Below are positions 34,118 through 43,272 of a stretch of DNA of 64,000 bases, piece by piece. Position 1 is the first letter of the stretch. Each line of letters starts with the position of its first letter. This DNA comes from JADJPF01 sp964492845. GTDB lineage: Bacteria; Acidobacteriota; Blastocatellia; Chloracidobacteriales; JADJPF01. The position numbers and the translations under genes were made by a program. The notes under the pieces were generated by a model. That model did not search any database. It was not told the origin of the DNA and saw only the letters and a program-made list of their open reading frames with translations. The stretch covers positions 62,001-126,000 of the forward strand of contig CAZBMZ010000001.1 in assembly GCA_964492845.1 (NCBI GenBank), in the 5' to 3' direction.

Positions 34118-36733
34118 TTAAGCTAAATCCAAATGAGCAATTTTTTCTCTTTCGTGTAATAATACACTTTCTGCACGTATAAATTCCATTTCTAGTTGAA
34201 GTAAAAGATTTTCTAATCCTTCAAAAGAATTATTTTTACAACGTTGTTCCATTTCTGCACAAATTTTCATCATTTGATTTGCTCCAAGTGATCCAGAACT
34301 CCCCTTTAATGTATGAGCAATTCGGCGAACCTCTACAAAGTTTGACTGTTGCAAGGCATTACGTAAAATATCTAGTTTTTTTGGTGCATCTTTAACAAAC
34401 ATATCAATTAATTCTAGTAAAAGGTTAGGTTCTCCAGGAACCTGTATTTGTAGTAGACTTTCTACAACACTTAAATCTATAGGAGGTAACATAGTTAGTT
34501 CACTTAGTTTATTAGTTAATTTACTAGTTAAATGTTCAGTGGTTTTTCGAGCTAGTTTTTCTGTAGGCAATTGATAACAGCGTTTTAGCACAGCTTGTAA
34601 TTGTTCTATTTTAACAGGTTTACTAATATAATCATCCATACCTGCTTCTAAACAATTTTCCCTATCTCCTTGCATTACGCTTGCTGTCATAGCAATAATT
34701 CTAGGCTTATGGTTAGTATAACTTTGACGAATTTCACGAGTAGCCGTTAAACCATCCATTTCTGGCATTTGTAAATCCATTAAAATTACATCATAGTTTT
34801 GACGAGCTAAAGAATGTAATACTTCTAGTCCATTGGCTGCTATATCAGCACGATACCCCATTTTTTCAAGCATTCGTAGAGTTACTTTTTGATTTACTAC
34901 ATTATCTTCTGCTACAAGTATTCTTAGAGGATGTTTTAAGGCCATTTCATAATCTATTTGAAGTAATGTATTTGTATGACGTGATTTAAGTGGTAGATTA
35001 GAGAAAATATTAGTAAAAATTTCATATAAATGTTGAGGGTTAAAAGGTTTAGTTAATGAACCTGCTATTATTGCATTTAATTGTGATGTAGGTTTTTCAG
35101 GACTTACTAAAGTCAGAAGAGGAATATTTTCTTTTAGTTGGTTAAGAAGAAGTTGATAGTTATCAACTTCTGTATCAATAACTACAATATCAAAGGATGA
35201 ACCATCCCGCAGCCAATAAATTGCTTCATCTACAAGCGTTGTTGCACGTGGATGCATGCCCCAGGCAACGGTTTGTTGTTGTAACAAATATTGATCTATT
35301 GGGTCATCAACAATCATCAAAAGCCGTTTATCTACTAAAATATTTTCTACTTCGCCATGAGTAAATTCATCATCTGTTACTTTTGCCAAAATAGTAAAAT
35401 GAAAAGTAGCTCCAGACCCTACTTGGCTTTCTACCCAAATATTTCCTCCCATTAGTTCACAAAGTAATTTACTAATAGCTAAACCTAAGCCTGTACCACC
35501 ATATTTTCGAGTTGTAGAAGTATCTAGTTGAGAAAATACCTGAAATAACCTATTTACTCTATCAGGAGCAATACCAATGCCATTATCTTTAACAGAAAAC
35601 TGTATTTTATAAATTTTGTAACTATCTTTGTCTAAACAAGAATTAGCCTGTAAGGGTTGTTCTAAAAGGTTAGCTTTAACTGAAATAGATACTTCTCCAA
35701 GCTTAGTAAACTTAACAGCATTACTTAATAAATTAACTAATATTTGACGTAGTCTAGCTATATCACCTAGTACAATTCTTGGGGTAAGAGGATCAATAGA
35801 ATAAGTTAAATTTAAGCCCTTTTCTGCTGCTTTAGGTGCTATTAACACCAAAGATTCCTCCATACAATCTTTAATATCAAAAGGAGCTTGTTCAAGCTGT
35901 AATTTGCCGGCTTCAATCTTAGAAAAATCTAAAATATCATTGATAATTGTTAAAAGAGCATCACCACTACTACGAATTGTTGCTACATAATCTTTTTGTT
36001 CTTCTGAAAGGCTTGTATCTAGTAAAAGTCCAGTCATACCAATAACAGCATTCATAGGGGTACGAATTTCATGGCTCATATTTGCTAAAAATTCTGATTT
36101 AACCCTTACAGCCATTTCTGCTGTCTCTTTGGCCTTTTGTAGCTCTTTATGAACTTGTTTTTGTTCACTAATATCAGTGGCAATACTTAAGAAACCAAGT
36201 AGGTTTCCTAGGTTATCTTTTAATGCTGTGACGGATAAATTAACAGTTAGGTTTTGATTATTTTTCTTAATATATGTCCATTCTCTAGTTTCTTGTTTAC
36301 CTTGGCGAGCATACTCAGTTAAAACATTTACTCCTGTGATTTTACGGCAGAGTTCGTGACTTAATTCTTGTCCACGCAAATTAATCTCTGAGCTTAAATG
36401 AAAGATTGTTAATTCTTTTCCTAGTACTTCTTCAGAAGTATAAGTTAGCATTTTCTCTGCACCAGAATTGAAAATAGAAATAACGCCGTTAATATCTGTA
36501 ATAATAATTGCTACTAGGGAAGCTGCTTCTAGTATCGTAGTAATATTAGCTAGGGGATTAAACTTTGTTCTTAAATTATCTTCTGAAGGGTTAGAAGAGT
36601 TTGTTTTTAAGTCAGACAATTGTATTTCTAAAATTTTGTCTTTGGAGCTATTTTTTGATAGCTTGGTAACACATCGACGTAATTTTTTTAGTTCCAAAAT
36701 TAACTGTTTCTTGTTTTTTTTACTATCCCTCAT
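34118..36733 (-). CDS. Hybrid histidine kinase (PAS-HisKA-HATPase-REC-REC-HPt)
   Basis: An 871-residue soluble hybrid sensor. After a charged coiled start (1-65) comes a PAS domain (about 70-195, IIITDINGVISIFNSGAEKML). HisKA has the phosphorylated His in MSHEIRTPMNAVIGM (about 220), then an ATPase domain with DNGIGIAPDRV and GGTGLGLAISKLL. Two receiver domains follow: the first is divergent but keeps VDD, an Asp in IVVIDTEVDN and a Lys in SLTKPF; the second is canonical (LVAEDNVVNQK, ILMDLQMPEMDG, YISKPV). A C-terminal HPt has IAHTLKGSSGSLGA. It has no membrane helix, so the PAS domain should sense an internal signal. It is the third gene of a minus-strand signalling operon, after two Ser/Thr kinases, and precedes the TPR-REC regulator. 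Confidence 0.93.
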   Translation of the reverse strand: MRDSKKNKKQLILELKKLRRCVTKLSKNSSKDKILEIQLSDLKTNSSNPSEDNLRTKFNPLANITTILEAASLVAIIITDINGVISIFNSGAEKMLTYTSEEVLGKELTIFHLSSEINLRGQELSHELCRKITGVNVLTEYARQGKQETREWTYIKKNNQNLTVNLSVTALKDNLGNLLGFLSIATDISEQKQVHKELQKAKETAEMAVRVKSEFLANMSHEIRTPMNAVIGMTGLLLDTSLSEEQKDYVATIRSSGDALLTIINDILDFSKIEAGKLQLEQAPFDIKDCMEESLVLIAPKAAEKGLNLTYSIDPLTPRIVLGDIARLRQILVNLLSNAVKFTKLGEVSISVKANLLEQPLQANSCLDKDSYKIYKIQFSVKDNGIGIAPDRVNRLFQVFSQLDTSTTRKYGGTGLGLAISKLLCELMGGNIWVESQVGSGATFHFTILAKVTDDEFTHGEVENILVDKRLLMIVDDPIDQYLLQQQTVAWGMHPRATTLVDEAIYWLRDGSSFDIVVIDTEVDNYQLLLNQLKENIPLLTLVSPEKPTSQLNAIIAGSLTKPFNPQHLYEIFTNIFSNLPLKSRHTNTLLQIDYEMALKHPLRILVAEDNVVNQKVTLRMLEKMGYRADIAANGLEVLHSLARQNYDVILMDLQMPEMDGLTATREIRQSYTNHKPRIIAMTASVMQGDRENCLEAGMDDYISKPVKIEQLQAVLKRCYQLPTEKLARKTTEHLTSKLTNKLSELTMLPPIDLSVVESLLQIQVPGEPNLLLELIDMFVKDAPKKLDILRNALQQSNFVEVRRIAHTLKGSSGSLGANQMMKICAEMEQRCKNNSFEGLENLLLQLEMEFIRAESVLLHEREKIAHLDLA

Positions 36734-36813
36734 ACTTGTCCTTTGAAAAAAGTTAATCTCAGTAACATAAGGTATTTCTTAAAATTTTTATTTAAGTGCA
36801 AAGCTAAGTACTA

Positions 36814-38157
36814 TTAAGGATTCTGTGTTAAGTATAAGGCTAATGTTATTATTAATAATCCAAATAACACTCCTACTATGATGATAAGAAATTTAACTTG
36901 TTTTTCGCTTGTCTCCCTAGGACTTATTGATGATTGATGAACTTCTCTTGAAAAAGAATCACTATTCATACTATTTATAGAATTTGGATTTATAGATGGA
37001 GAAGAATCAATTTCACTAGGCTGAGAAATTTTATTTAAGGTAGGAACTTGAGCAATAGGAGAGTTAACAGCAATAATATTACTAGGCTTAGTTGCTGTGT
37101 TATTTATAGCAGCTATTTCAGCTACAGGGGAACGGCTAGGCATTTGTTCTAGCGAATTATTTGAAAAAGGTAAATCTTTTTCTGAGAGGTTATATTCCTG
37201 TCTTAGTTCTGAAATCATTCCTTGATCTAGGACAGGTTGCGTTGCTTGAGAATATTCTAAGCTAATTTCAAAAACGGCTTTTTGGAAATTATCAAATAAC
37301 TCTTTTGCTGTTTGGTAACGTTTGCGAGGATCTCTAGATAAAGCAGTTTGTAGGACAGGGTCTAAAACTTTAGGGATAAAAGGAAACTTTTGTGATGCTA
37401 TAGGGGGATCTTGATTAATCTTAATAGCTAATATTTGCCTAACATTGCTGCTTTCTATAGGCATTTTACCTGTAAGCATTTGATAAAGAATAATTCCAAG
37501 GCTATAGATATCGGCTGTTGGGCCTAGTTGTTGACCAATAATTTGTTCTGGAGACATATAATAAGGAGTGCCACAAGCTTCTCCCATAGCTGTAAGGTTA
37601 GAACCAGCGGTAATTTCACTATCTGGTTGCAAAAGTTTTACTAAACCAAAATCTACTAGTTTAATAGCTTCTTTTCCTTGGCTGTCTTTAGCTATTAACA
37701 CATTAGCAGGTTTTAAGTCTCTATGTAGTATATTGCGCTTATGTGCAGTATCAAGTGCTTCTGAAAGAGGGCGCAGTATTTCTAAGGCACGCATAACATT
37801 AAGTGGAGATGAGTGGGTGATGTATTCATCTAAGGTTTTTCCTTCGATAAATTCCATAGCCATAAATAAAATACCTTCTGGAGTTTCTCCAAACTCATGA
37901 ACTTTTACAATATTAGGATGAGATAAAATAGCTCCTACTTTAGCTTCTCTTTGAAAGCGTTTAACAAAAATACTATTGGCTGTTAAGTGAGGGGAGATAA
38001 CTTTAATTGCTACTACTTCATTAGTACTTATTTGAGTACCACGAAATACAGCACCCATCCCACCTAGAGCCACTTGGCTATCGATGCGATAGGTTTGATT
38101 TAATACCTTACCTAGAAGGCTATTAAAGTAACTAATTTGTCCAGTTTTACCACTCAT
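36814..38157 (-). CDS. Membrane-anchored Ser/Thr protein kinase
   Basis: A 447-residue Hanks-type kinase. Catalytic features are VALGGMGAVFRGT, VAIKVI, LHRDLKPANVLI, LVDFGLVKLL and GTPYYMSPEQIIG. The kinase domain covers about 20-295. A Ser/Pro/Asn-rich linker of about 125 residues follows, ending in one C-terminal membrane helix (FLIIIVGVLFGLLIITLALYL, about 424-444) with only a few residues beyond. The kinase domain thus faces the cytoplasm with almost no periplasmic sensor part. It starts 17 bases after the stop of the FGE-bearing kinase, so both share a transcript. Targets are unknown; the histidine kinase downstream suggests crosstalk between Ser/Thr and His-Asp signalling. Confidence 0.92.
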   Translation of the reverse strand: MSGKTGQISYFNSLLGKVLNQTYRIDSQVALGGMGAVFRGTQISTNEVVAIKVISPHLTANSIFVKRFQREAKVGAILSHPNIVKVHEFGETPEGILFMAMEFIEGKTLDEYITHSSPLNVMRALEILRPLSEALDTAHKRNILHRDLKPANVLIAKDSQGKEAIKLVDFGLVKLLQPDSEITAGSNLTAMGEACGTPYYMSPEQIIGQQLGPTADIYSLGIILYQMLTGKMPIESSNVRQILAIKINQDPPIASQKFPFIPKVLDPVLQTALSRDPRKRYQTAKELFDNFQKAVFEISLEYSQATQPVLDQGMISELRQEYNLSEKDLPFSNNSLEQMPSRSPVAEIAAINNTATKPSNIIAVNSPIAQVPTLNKISQPSEIDSSPSINPNSINSMNSDSFSREVHQSSISPRETSEKQVKFLIIIVGVLFGLLIITLALYLTQNP

Positions 38158-38174
38158 TTGAGTTTTCCGGTATT

Positions 38175-39962
38175 TTAGTCAGCTTTATGGGCAATACGAA
38201 ATCCTAAGTTTTCAAAAGAAAAGCTAGGTTGTTCCCAAAATCGGTATATTATGGGATCAACTTTTCCTAGCTTATTATCTTCTTTTAGGCCACGAACAAT
38301 ATAAAATACTCCAGGATCTAGCTTAGGGGCTTTTGAGCCTGGATAGGCTTTAAATTCTGAATTAGTCCACTCAATATTATCTTCCATTATCTGTTTTACA
38401 TTCAAACTTGCATGGTTATTTGCCAAATATTCCCATTCTGCTTCTGTAGGCATTCTATAGGCTTTACCTGTTTGTTGTGTTAACCAATCACAGTAAGCTT
38501 TGGCATCTTGCCAACGAATTGTTGTTACTGGCTTTTCCAATTGATCATTAGGAGGAGTTTTTTGGCCTCTCCAGTTGTCTGGAGGAGGATAGTTGGAGTT
38601 TTTAATAAATACTGCATATTGGTGGTTAGTAACTAAGAAACTAGAAACATAAAAAGATTCTAATTGTACTAAATGTTCTGGAGAAGAATAGAGGTCAACT
38701 TTGCTATTTCTTCCCATTTTGAACGAATCACCTTTTACTTTTACCATTGGAGGAATTTCTGTTGGAGATACCTTGTTATTAGTAACAATATTTTCTGTAT
38801 TAGCTTTAGACTGGTAATATTTCCATCCCCCAAAACTAGCTCCAGCCACCAAAATCAATACTACAACATAGACGATAGGGTTAGTACGAGGTTTCTCGTA
38901 AGAAATAACCTCGGGATAATCATCTTCTGGCGGAAGATTTGCTTCCGGCTTAACACTAGTATCCCGTCGTTTTCCAGATGCTGTAGTGTTATGACGTTGA
39001 GTTTGATTAGTATTATTAAGACTTTGTCTGCCAGTTCTACCAGTTTTATTAGTAGCATTATTAGTACTGTAGTATAGTCCACTGGCATCTTCAACACCAT
39101 CTCGAATAATGTCCATCATAGCATCTTGCTCAACATTATCTATCTCTTTCTTAAGTGATAGAGCAGATTGCTGACGTTGATCAGGTGATTGGGCAAGACC
39201 TTTTAAGATAATATCACTTAAACGTAAAGAGATTTCTGGGCAAAGCTCATGTAGCGGTTGTGCTAGGGACATTACTGCTGGAGGAACTATGCCAGCTAGC
39301 ATTTCATAAACAATTAAACAAATACCAAAAACGTCTGAACGGGCATCTACAGGAGTGCCTAAGAATTGTTCTGGAGTCATATATTTTAATGTTCCTAACA
39401 ATTCTTCATTAGATGTCAAGTTTTGACTTGATGGATCATCTACTAATAATTTGGCAATACCAAAATCTAAAACTTTAGTTACTATTTCTTCTTCGTTAAG
39501 TTGTTGAACCATAATGTTTTCTGGTTTTAGATCACGATGTACAATACCTTGGGTATGTGCCGCATGAAGACCAGAACACATTTGTTTAGCAATTTGAATA
39601 GCCTGTTTTTCAGGAAGTTTTCCCATCTTTTCAAGTAAAGATCTAAGGGAAACGCCTTGAATATATTCCATTACAATATAAGGGACTTGTTCTGCTGTAA
39701 CCCCAAAGTCTGTTACCATTACTACATTGGGATGAGCAATCTTAGCTAATGCTTCTGCTTCACGTCTAAAACGAGCTAAATGGTTTGGGTCTGTAACATT
39801 TGAACTAAAATTCATAAGTTTAAGTGCAAATGTTTTATTTAAGTTTAAGTGAGTAACTTTGAAAACTTTACCCATACCGCCCTTGCCCATCAAAGAATCA
39901 ATGCGGTATTTGTCTTCAATAGTAGTTCCGATTGCTGGATCGGCAGCTTGCGCTTGAGACAT
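38175..39962 (-). CDS. Ser/Thr protein kinase with FGE-sulfatase-like sensor domain
   Basis: A 595-residue protein from ATG 39962. The Hanks kinase (about 15-275) has LMGKGGMGKVFKV, FALKLM, IVHRDLKPENIMV, VLDFGIAKLL and GTLKYMTPEQFLG. After a Ser/Thr/Asn-rich linker comes one membrane helix (PIVYVVVLILVAGASFGGW, about 365-383). A domain resembling the formylglycine-generating/SUMF1 fold (about 405-590) would lie outside, with SFYVSSFLVTNHQYAVFI, PVTTIRWQDAKAYCDWL and YRMPTEAEWEYLA. In such kinases it is probably a ligand-binding sensor, not an enzyme. A TTG at 39974 opens the frame four codons earlier, but GGGG six bases before ATG 39962 makes the ATG better. It is first in the signalling operon. 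Confidence 0.9.
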   Translation of the reverse strand: MSQAQAADPAIGTTIEDKYRIDSLMGKGGMGKVFKVTHLNLNKTFALKLMNFSSNVTDPNHLARFRREAEALAKIAHPNVVMVTDFGVTAEQVPYIVMEYIQGVSLRSLLEKMGKLPEKQAIQIAKQMCSGLHAAHTQGIVHRDLKPENIMVQQLNEEEIVTKVLDFGIAKLLVDDPSSQNLTSNEELLGTLKYMTPEQFLGTPVDARSDVFGICLIVYEMLAGIVPPAVMSLAQPLHELCPEISLRLSDIILKGLAQSPDQRQQSALSLKKEIDNVEQDAMMDIIRDGVEDASGLYYSTNNATNKTGRTGRQSLNNTNQTQRHNTTASGKRRDTSVKPEANLPPEDDYPEVISYEKPRTNPIVYVVVLILVAGASFGGWKYYQSKANTENIVTNNKVSPTEIPPMVKVKGDSFKMGRNSKVDLYSSPEHLVQLESFYVSSFLVTNHQYAVFIKNSNYPPPDNWRGQKTPPNDQLEKPVTTIRWQDAKAYCDWLTQQTGKAYRMPTEAEWEYLANNHASLNVKQIMEDNIEWTNSEFKAYPGSKAPKLDPGVFYIVRGLKEDNKLGKVDPIIYRFWEQPSFSFENLGFRIAHKAD

Positions 39963-40205
39963 ATTAATCCCCAATTTGTAAACAGATCTAAAATACTTCT
40001 AGATCCAAAATTAATGAAAGACTAAACTTTCAGCTAAGGGTTTTTGATATTGTGTTTAGGCAAACAAATAATAGCTATCAATATATATTAAGGTGGTAGT
40101 AGAGACAAGATTTTAGTTATAATTTTAACAAGTTGTCTACCTAAAGCATCTATAAGAAGGATTTTCTCACATCGGTTAATTTAATGTAAAGGGAGAATGT
40201 TGGTA

Positions 40206-42029
40206 ATGGTTGCTAATAACAAATTAAATAGTGTGTTAAAAAGAAAAAAAGGCTTTTTTAGTAAAATTATTCCTACTACTAAAATAGCATTAATTCAAAT
40301 TTTGGGAATAGGACTCTTTTCTAATGTCTCTCTAGCACAACAACCTATTGCTAATAACCTAAACATAGAGACTAGTAATTATTTAGCTAATGTAGTTTCT
40401 TTAATAAATAATAAAGAATCACAGTTTTCTTTATTGACTGCATTAACTATTAATACTCAACGTCCTGGTACTACTGGTCAATCTGGTACAACAACTCCTT
40501 TATCACGCCCAGGTACAGGAACAACTCTATCACGTCCAGGTACAGGCAACGCTTTATCACGTCCAGGAATTGGAGGCACTGTTGGATTAAGTAAAGGTGT
40601 TAGTTTATCACGGCCTGGAACTTCTAATGTTCTTTCACGTCCTGGAATAGAACGTAGTCAGGCTCTTGGAGTTCAACAAGTAGGTGAAGCTACGGCACAG
40701 GCTACACGACGTATAATAACTGGAACCACTGGCCCAGAAACAATACTAAAAACCGGTGATACAATAGTTGAAAAAGATCCCGATAAAGCTATTAGCATTT
40801 ATAAAAACTTGATAGAAAAAAATCCTAACTTTGGCCCAGCCTATGCTGCCCTTGGTTATGCTTATATCCAAAAAGAAGATTTTGACCAGGCTATTGATAA
40901 TCTACGGACTGCTATAGAAAAAGATAGTAAAGACTCTGATGCTCGCCTTAATTTAGGTGTGGCTCTTTATCGTAGCGGGGAAATTGAAAATGCTATAAAA
41001 GAATATGAGCAATTAAAGACTGATAAGTCTGATAACCCTGACGTTTACTATAACTTAGGAGTAGCTTACGCCCATCAAGGAAAATTTAAAGACGCTCTTG
41101 ATGAAATAAATCTAGCAATCACCAAGCGTAAAAACAAAAAATACCCAGAAGCCTACAACAATTTAGGGCTAATTTATGAAGTTATGGGGCAATTTGATAA
41201 ATCAATAGAAAGTTTTCAAGCGGCTATTGAACAACAAGGAGGCATCTACCCCATTGCTAACTATAATTTAGGAAGAATTTATGTAAATAAAGGTAATAGT
41301 AAAGAAAATAAATTTGCTGCAATTAAACAATATGAGCTTGCAACTAAACAAAACACAAAATTTGCAGAAGCTTACTTAGAACAAGGAAATACCTGGCTTT
41401 TCCTTAATAATAATGGAGTTCAAGGTTCTTTAGAAAAAGCAATAGAAAAATATCAAAAAGCTTTAGAAACAAAAGAAAATTTTTATCCACTTGCACATGA
41501 AAATATGGCTATTGTCTATAGTAAATTAGGACAAAAAGATAAAGCCTTACAACATTATTATTTAGCTTTTGAACAATATGATGGCCGTTGCCCTGAAGCT
41601 TTACAAAATCTAGTAAATACTATTATAGATGAGCAATTTTTCTCTATAACTAATGAGCTAGATAAAGTAAATAATGCAGGAAGCTTAAAAAATAAAGTGG
41701 TACAAGAAAAAATTATTACTAAAGATGGTGAGGAAATAGAAGCAATATTTTTCCGAACAATGAAAAATTTGCTTTCCTATGCTGATGTTGATGAAGAACT
41801 AAAAGATAATGCCTTTATTCGCTATTGCGCAGGTCGTTCTTATGCTTTTGTTGGTGATTGGCAATTAGCAACTAATGAACTAGCAGCAGCTTTAACCTTA
41901 GCTAAAAAAGAGGCAAAACAACCTGATAAAAATAAAGAAAAAGCAGATAATGAAATAAATGTTAAAGAAGACGCTGAACGCGCTTTACTTACAATAGCAT
42001 CTAATAATTTAGTAGCTATTCTACCGTAG
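40206..42029 (+). CDS. Secreted TPR-repeat protein
   Basis: A 607-residue protein. The start at ATG 40206 fits GGGAG ten bases upstream; ATG 40197 in frame is too close to it. A long N-terminal segment with a hydrophobic core ends at SNVSLAQ, so export is likely. Residues about 90-150 hold five LSRPG-type units. The main body is TPR repeats (about 185-450, 560-600), with GPAYAALGYAYIQKEDFDQAI, SDARLNLGVALYRSGEI and YNLGVAYAHQGKFKDAL as outline examples. It probably acts as a periplasmic scaffold. It is divergent from the kinase operon with a gap of 243 bases, and the cysteine synthase follows immediately. An extra helical region sits at about 480-540. Confidence 0.8.
   Translation: MVANNKLNSVLKRKKGFFSKIIPTTKIALIQILGIGLFSNVSLAQQPIANNLNIETSNYLANVVSLINNKESQFSLLTALTINTQRPGTTGQSGTTTPLSRPGTGTTLSRPGTGNALSRPGIGGTVGLSKGVSLSRPGTSNVLSRPGIERSQALGVQQVGEATAQATRRIITGTTGPETILKTGDTIVEKDPDKAISIYKNLIEKNPNFGPAYAALGYAYIQKEDFDQAIDNLRTAIEKDSKDSDARLNLGVALYRSGEIENAIKEYEQLKTDKSDNPDVYYNLGVAYAHQGKFKDALDEINLAITKRKNKKYPEAYNNLGLIYEVMGQFDKSIESFQAAIEQQGGIYPIANYNLGRIYVNKGNSKENKFAAIKQYELATKQNTKFAEAYLEQGNTWLFLNNNGVQGSLEKAIEKYQKALETKENFYPLAHENMAIVYSKLGQKDKALQHYYLAFEQYDGRCPEALQNLVNTIIDEQFFSITNELDKVNNAGSLKNKVVQEKIITKDGEEIEAIFFRTMKNLLSYADVDEELKDNAFIRYCAGRSYAFVGDWQLATNELAAALTLAKKEAKQPDKNKEKADNEINVKEDAERALLTIASNNLVAILP
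40499..40649 (+). repeat. Coding direct repeats, LSRPG units
   Basis: Five in-frame units of the kind TTATCACGTCCAGG occur within the TPR gene, giving LSRPGTG, LSRPGTG, LSRPGIG, LSRPGTS and LSRPGIE. The first three are spaced 27 and 27 bases apart, then spacing widens. This is a low-complexity linker repeat, likely to vary in number between strains. Confidence 0.7.
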
Positions 42030-42055
42030 TAGTGTTAAATATTGTTGGAGGATCT

Positions 42056-42958
42056 GTGTACAAAGGGCAGTTATTGGATTTAATAGGAAATACACCTTTA
42101 GTAGAATTAAAAAGTTTTAGTAAAAAACCTTCTGTTAAAATATTTGCTAAATTAGAGTTAATGAACCCTAGTGGCTCTCTAAAAGATCGTATTGCAAAAT
42201 ATATGATAGAGTCAGCCGAGCTTTCAGGAAAATTAACAACCAGTAAAACCATCATAGAAGCATCAAGTGGAAATACTGGTATTTCTCTTTCAATGGTCGG
42301 CTCGCTAAAAGGATATCGGACAAAAATTTTTATGCCTGAATCCAAAAGTATAGAACGACGAATAATGATGAGAATGTGGGGAGCCGAACTTATACTTACA
42401 TCCCGCAGTAACCCACATAGCCATATTGAAGCCGCAAAAGAGCTATCTGCCAACACTACAGACTATTTTTATATTGACCAAAACGAAAACCAAGATAATG
42501 TACTGGCGCATTATCACCATACAGCAAAAGAAATCCTAGAACAAATGCCCGGTTCAGTTGATGCTGTTATTGCAGGTATTGGTACTGGTGGAACTATTAT
42601 GGGAGTTGGACGAAGGCTAAAAGAAGCTAATAGTAAAACCCAAGTAGTTGCTGTACAACCGGCTGAAGGTATTAGCAAAATAGAAGGACTACTTCATTTA
42701 GATGGTAGTTATGTACCTGGTATTTGTGATCTATCTTTAGTAGATAAAAATATCTATGTAGAAGATCCTAATGCAATTGAAACGGCCTGTAAATTAGCCC
42801 TGCAAGAAGGTATTTTTGCTGGTATTAGCTCTGGAGCAGTACTTTATGCAGCTTTGTCTTTAGCTGAAACAATGGAAAAAGGACAAATTGTAATTATTTT
42901 AGGTGATCGCGGGGAACGTTACCTAAGCACAGATTTATGTTTACATGCTAGAAGCTAG
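42056..42958 (+). CDS. Cysteine synthase (O-acetylserine sulfhydrylase family)
   Basis: A PLP enzyme of about 300 residues that makes cysteine from O-acetylserine (or a relative) and sulfide. Family blocks are LLDLIGNTPLVEL, MNPSGSLKDRIAKYMI (PLP Lys), IEASSGNTGISLSMVG, IGTGGTIMGVGRRLKE and GIFAGISSGAVLYAAL. I prefer GTG 42056 because GGAGG ends 4 bases before it; GTG 42032 opens the frame 8 codons earlier without a ribosome site. CysK and CysM cannot be separated by eye, and related enzymes can accept other sulfur donors. It follows the TPR gene closely; a threonine synthase and a Cys/Met PLP enzyme lie further downstream, but not in the same transcript. Confidence 0.9.
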   Translation: MYKGQLLDLIGNTPLVELKSFSKKPSVKIFAKLELMNPSGSLKDRIAKYMIESAELSGKLTTSKTIIEASSGNTGISLSMVGSLKGYRTKIFMPESKSIERRIMMRMWGAELILTSRSNPHSHIEAAKELSANTTDYFYIDQNENQDNVLAHYHHTAKEILEQMPGSVDAVIAGIGTGGTIMGVGRRLKEANSKTQVVAVQPAEGISKIEGLLHLDGSYVPGICDLSLVDKNIYVEDPNAIETACKLALQEGIFAGISSGAVLYAALSLAETMEKGQIVIILGDRGERYLSTDLCLHARS

Positions 42959-42976
42959 TAACTATACTAGCTTCTA
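42949..42976. terminator. Hairpin at the end of the cysteine synthase gene
   Basis: TAGAAGCTAGTA (42949-42960) and TACTAGCTTCTA (42965-42976) form a perfect 12-bp stem with a four-base loop that includes the stop codon. It lies between convergent genes. There is no clear U-run on either strand, so terminator is the best but not certain reading. Confidence 0.5.
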
Positions 42977-42999
42977 AAACCTTACTTAAAATCAATTTA

Positions 43000-43272
43000 T
43001 TACCAACCTGATCGCCTTTTTGATTCTGGTGGCAGTGTAACATCTTCAGGCCAATCTGTTTCATGAGAAACTACATTGACAATTACACTAGGTGTTAAGT
43101 ACCCATAAGCAGGGCGAAAAGAATAAACATATTGTATATCTTGAACCGTCCATAGCTTTCTATTCTCACCACTTACAATCATAATGCTTTCTCCCACACG
43201 AGGAATGCAAGAAGTATGCTGACTAAAAATTTCTTTATCATAATGTAGAAATTTTACTAGCGGGACATCCAT
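43000..43272 (-). CDS. Small hypothetical protein
   Basis: A 90-residue protein that I do not recognise. GGAGATT lies about 11 bases before the ATG at 43272, and the reading frame shows normal amino-acid use, so it is probably real. The sequence contains PRVGESIMIVSGENRKLWTV and SVIVNVVSHETDW in outline, and a basic end, KRRSGW. Predicted strands suggest a small beta fold, similar in size to phage-like or DUF-type modules with a bound partner. No signal peptide or metal motif is present. It is convergent with cysteine synthase, and a 610-base gap lies upstream, so it has its own promoter there. Confidence 0.55.
   Translation of the reverse strand: MDVPLVKFLHYDKEIFSQHTSCIPRVGESIMIVSGENRKLWTVQDIQYVYSFRPAYGYLTPSVIVNVVSHETDWPEDVTLPPESKRRSGW

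Noticed and set aside
34980..35350. First receiver of the hybrid histidine kinase as a dead receiver.
   Set aside because: It is divergent, but VDD, an acceptor-place Asp and a Lys are still present, so loss of function cannot be claimed.
40490..40650. Repeated TTATCACGTCCAGG units as a possible CRISPR array.
   Set aside because: The repeats are in frame inside a TPR gene, spacing is short and irregular, and they encode LSRPG units. There is no leader and no unique spacers.
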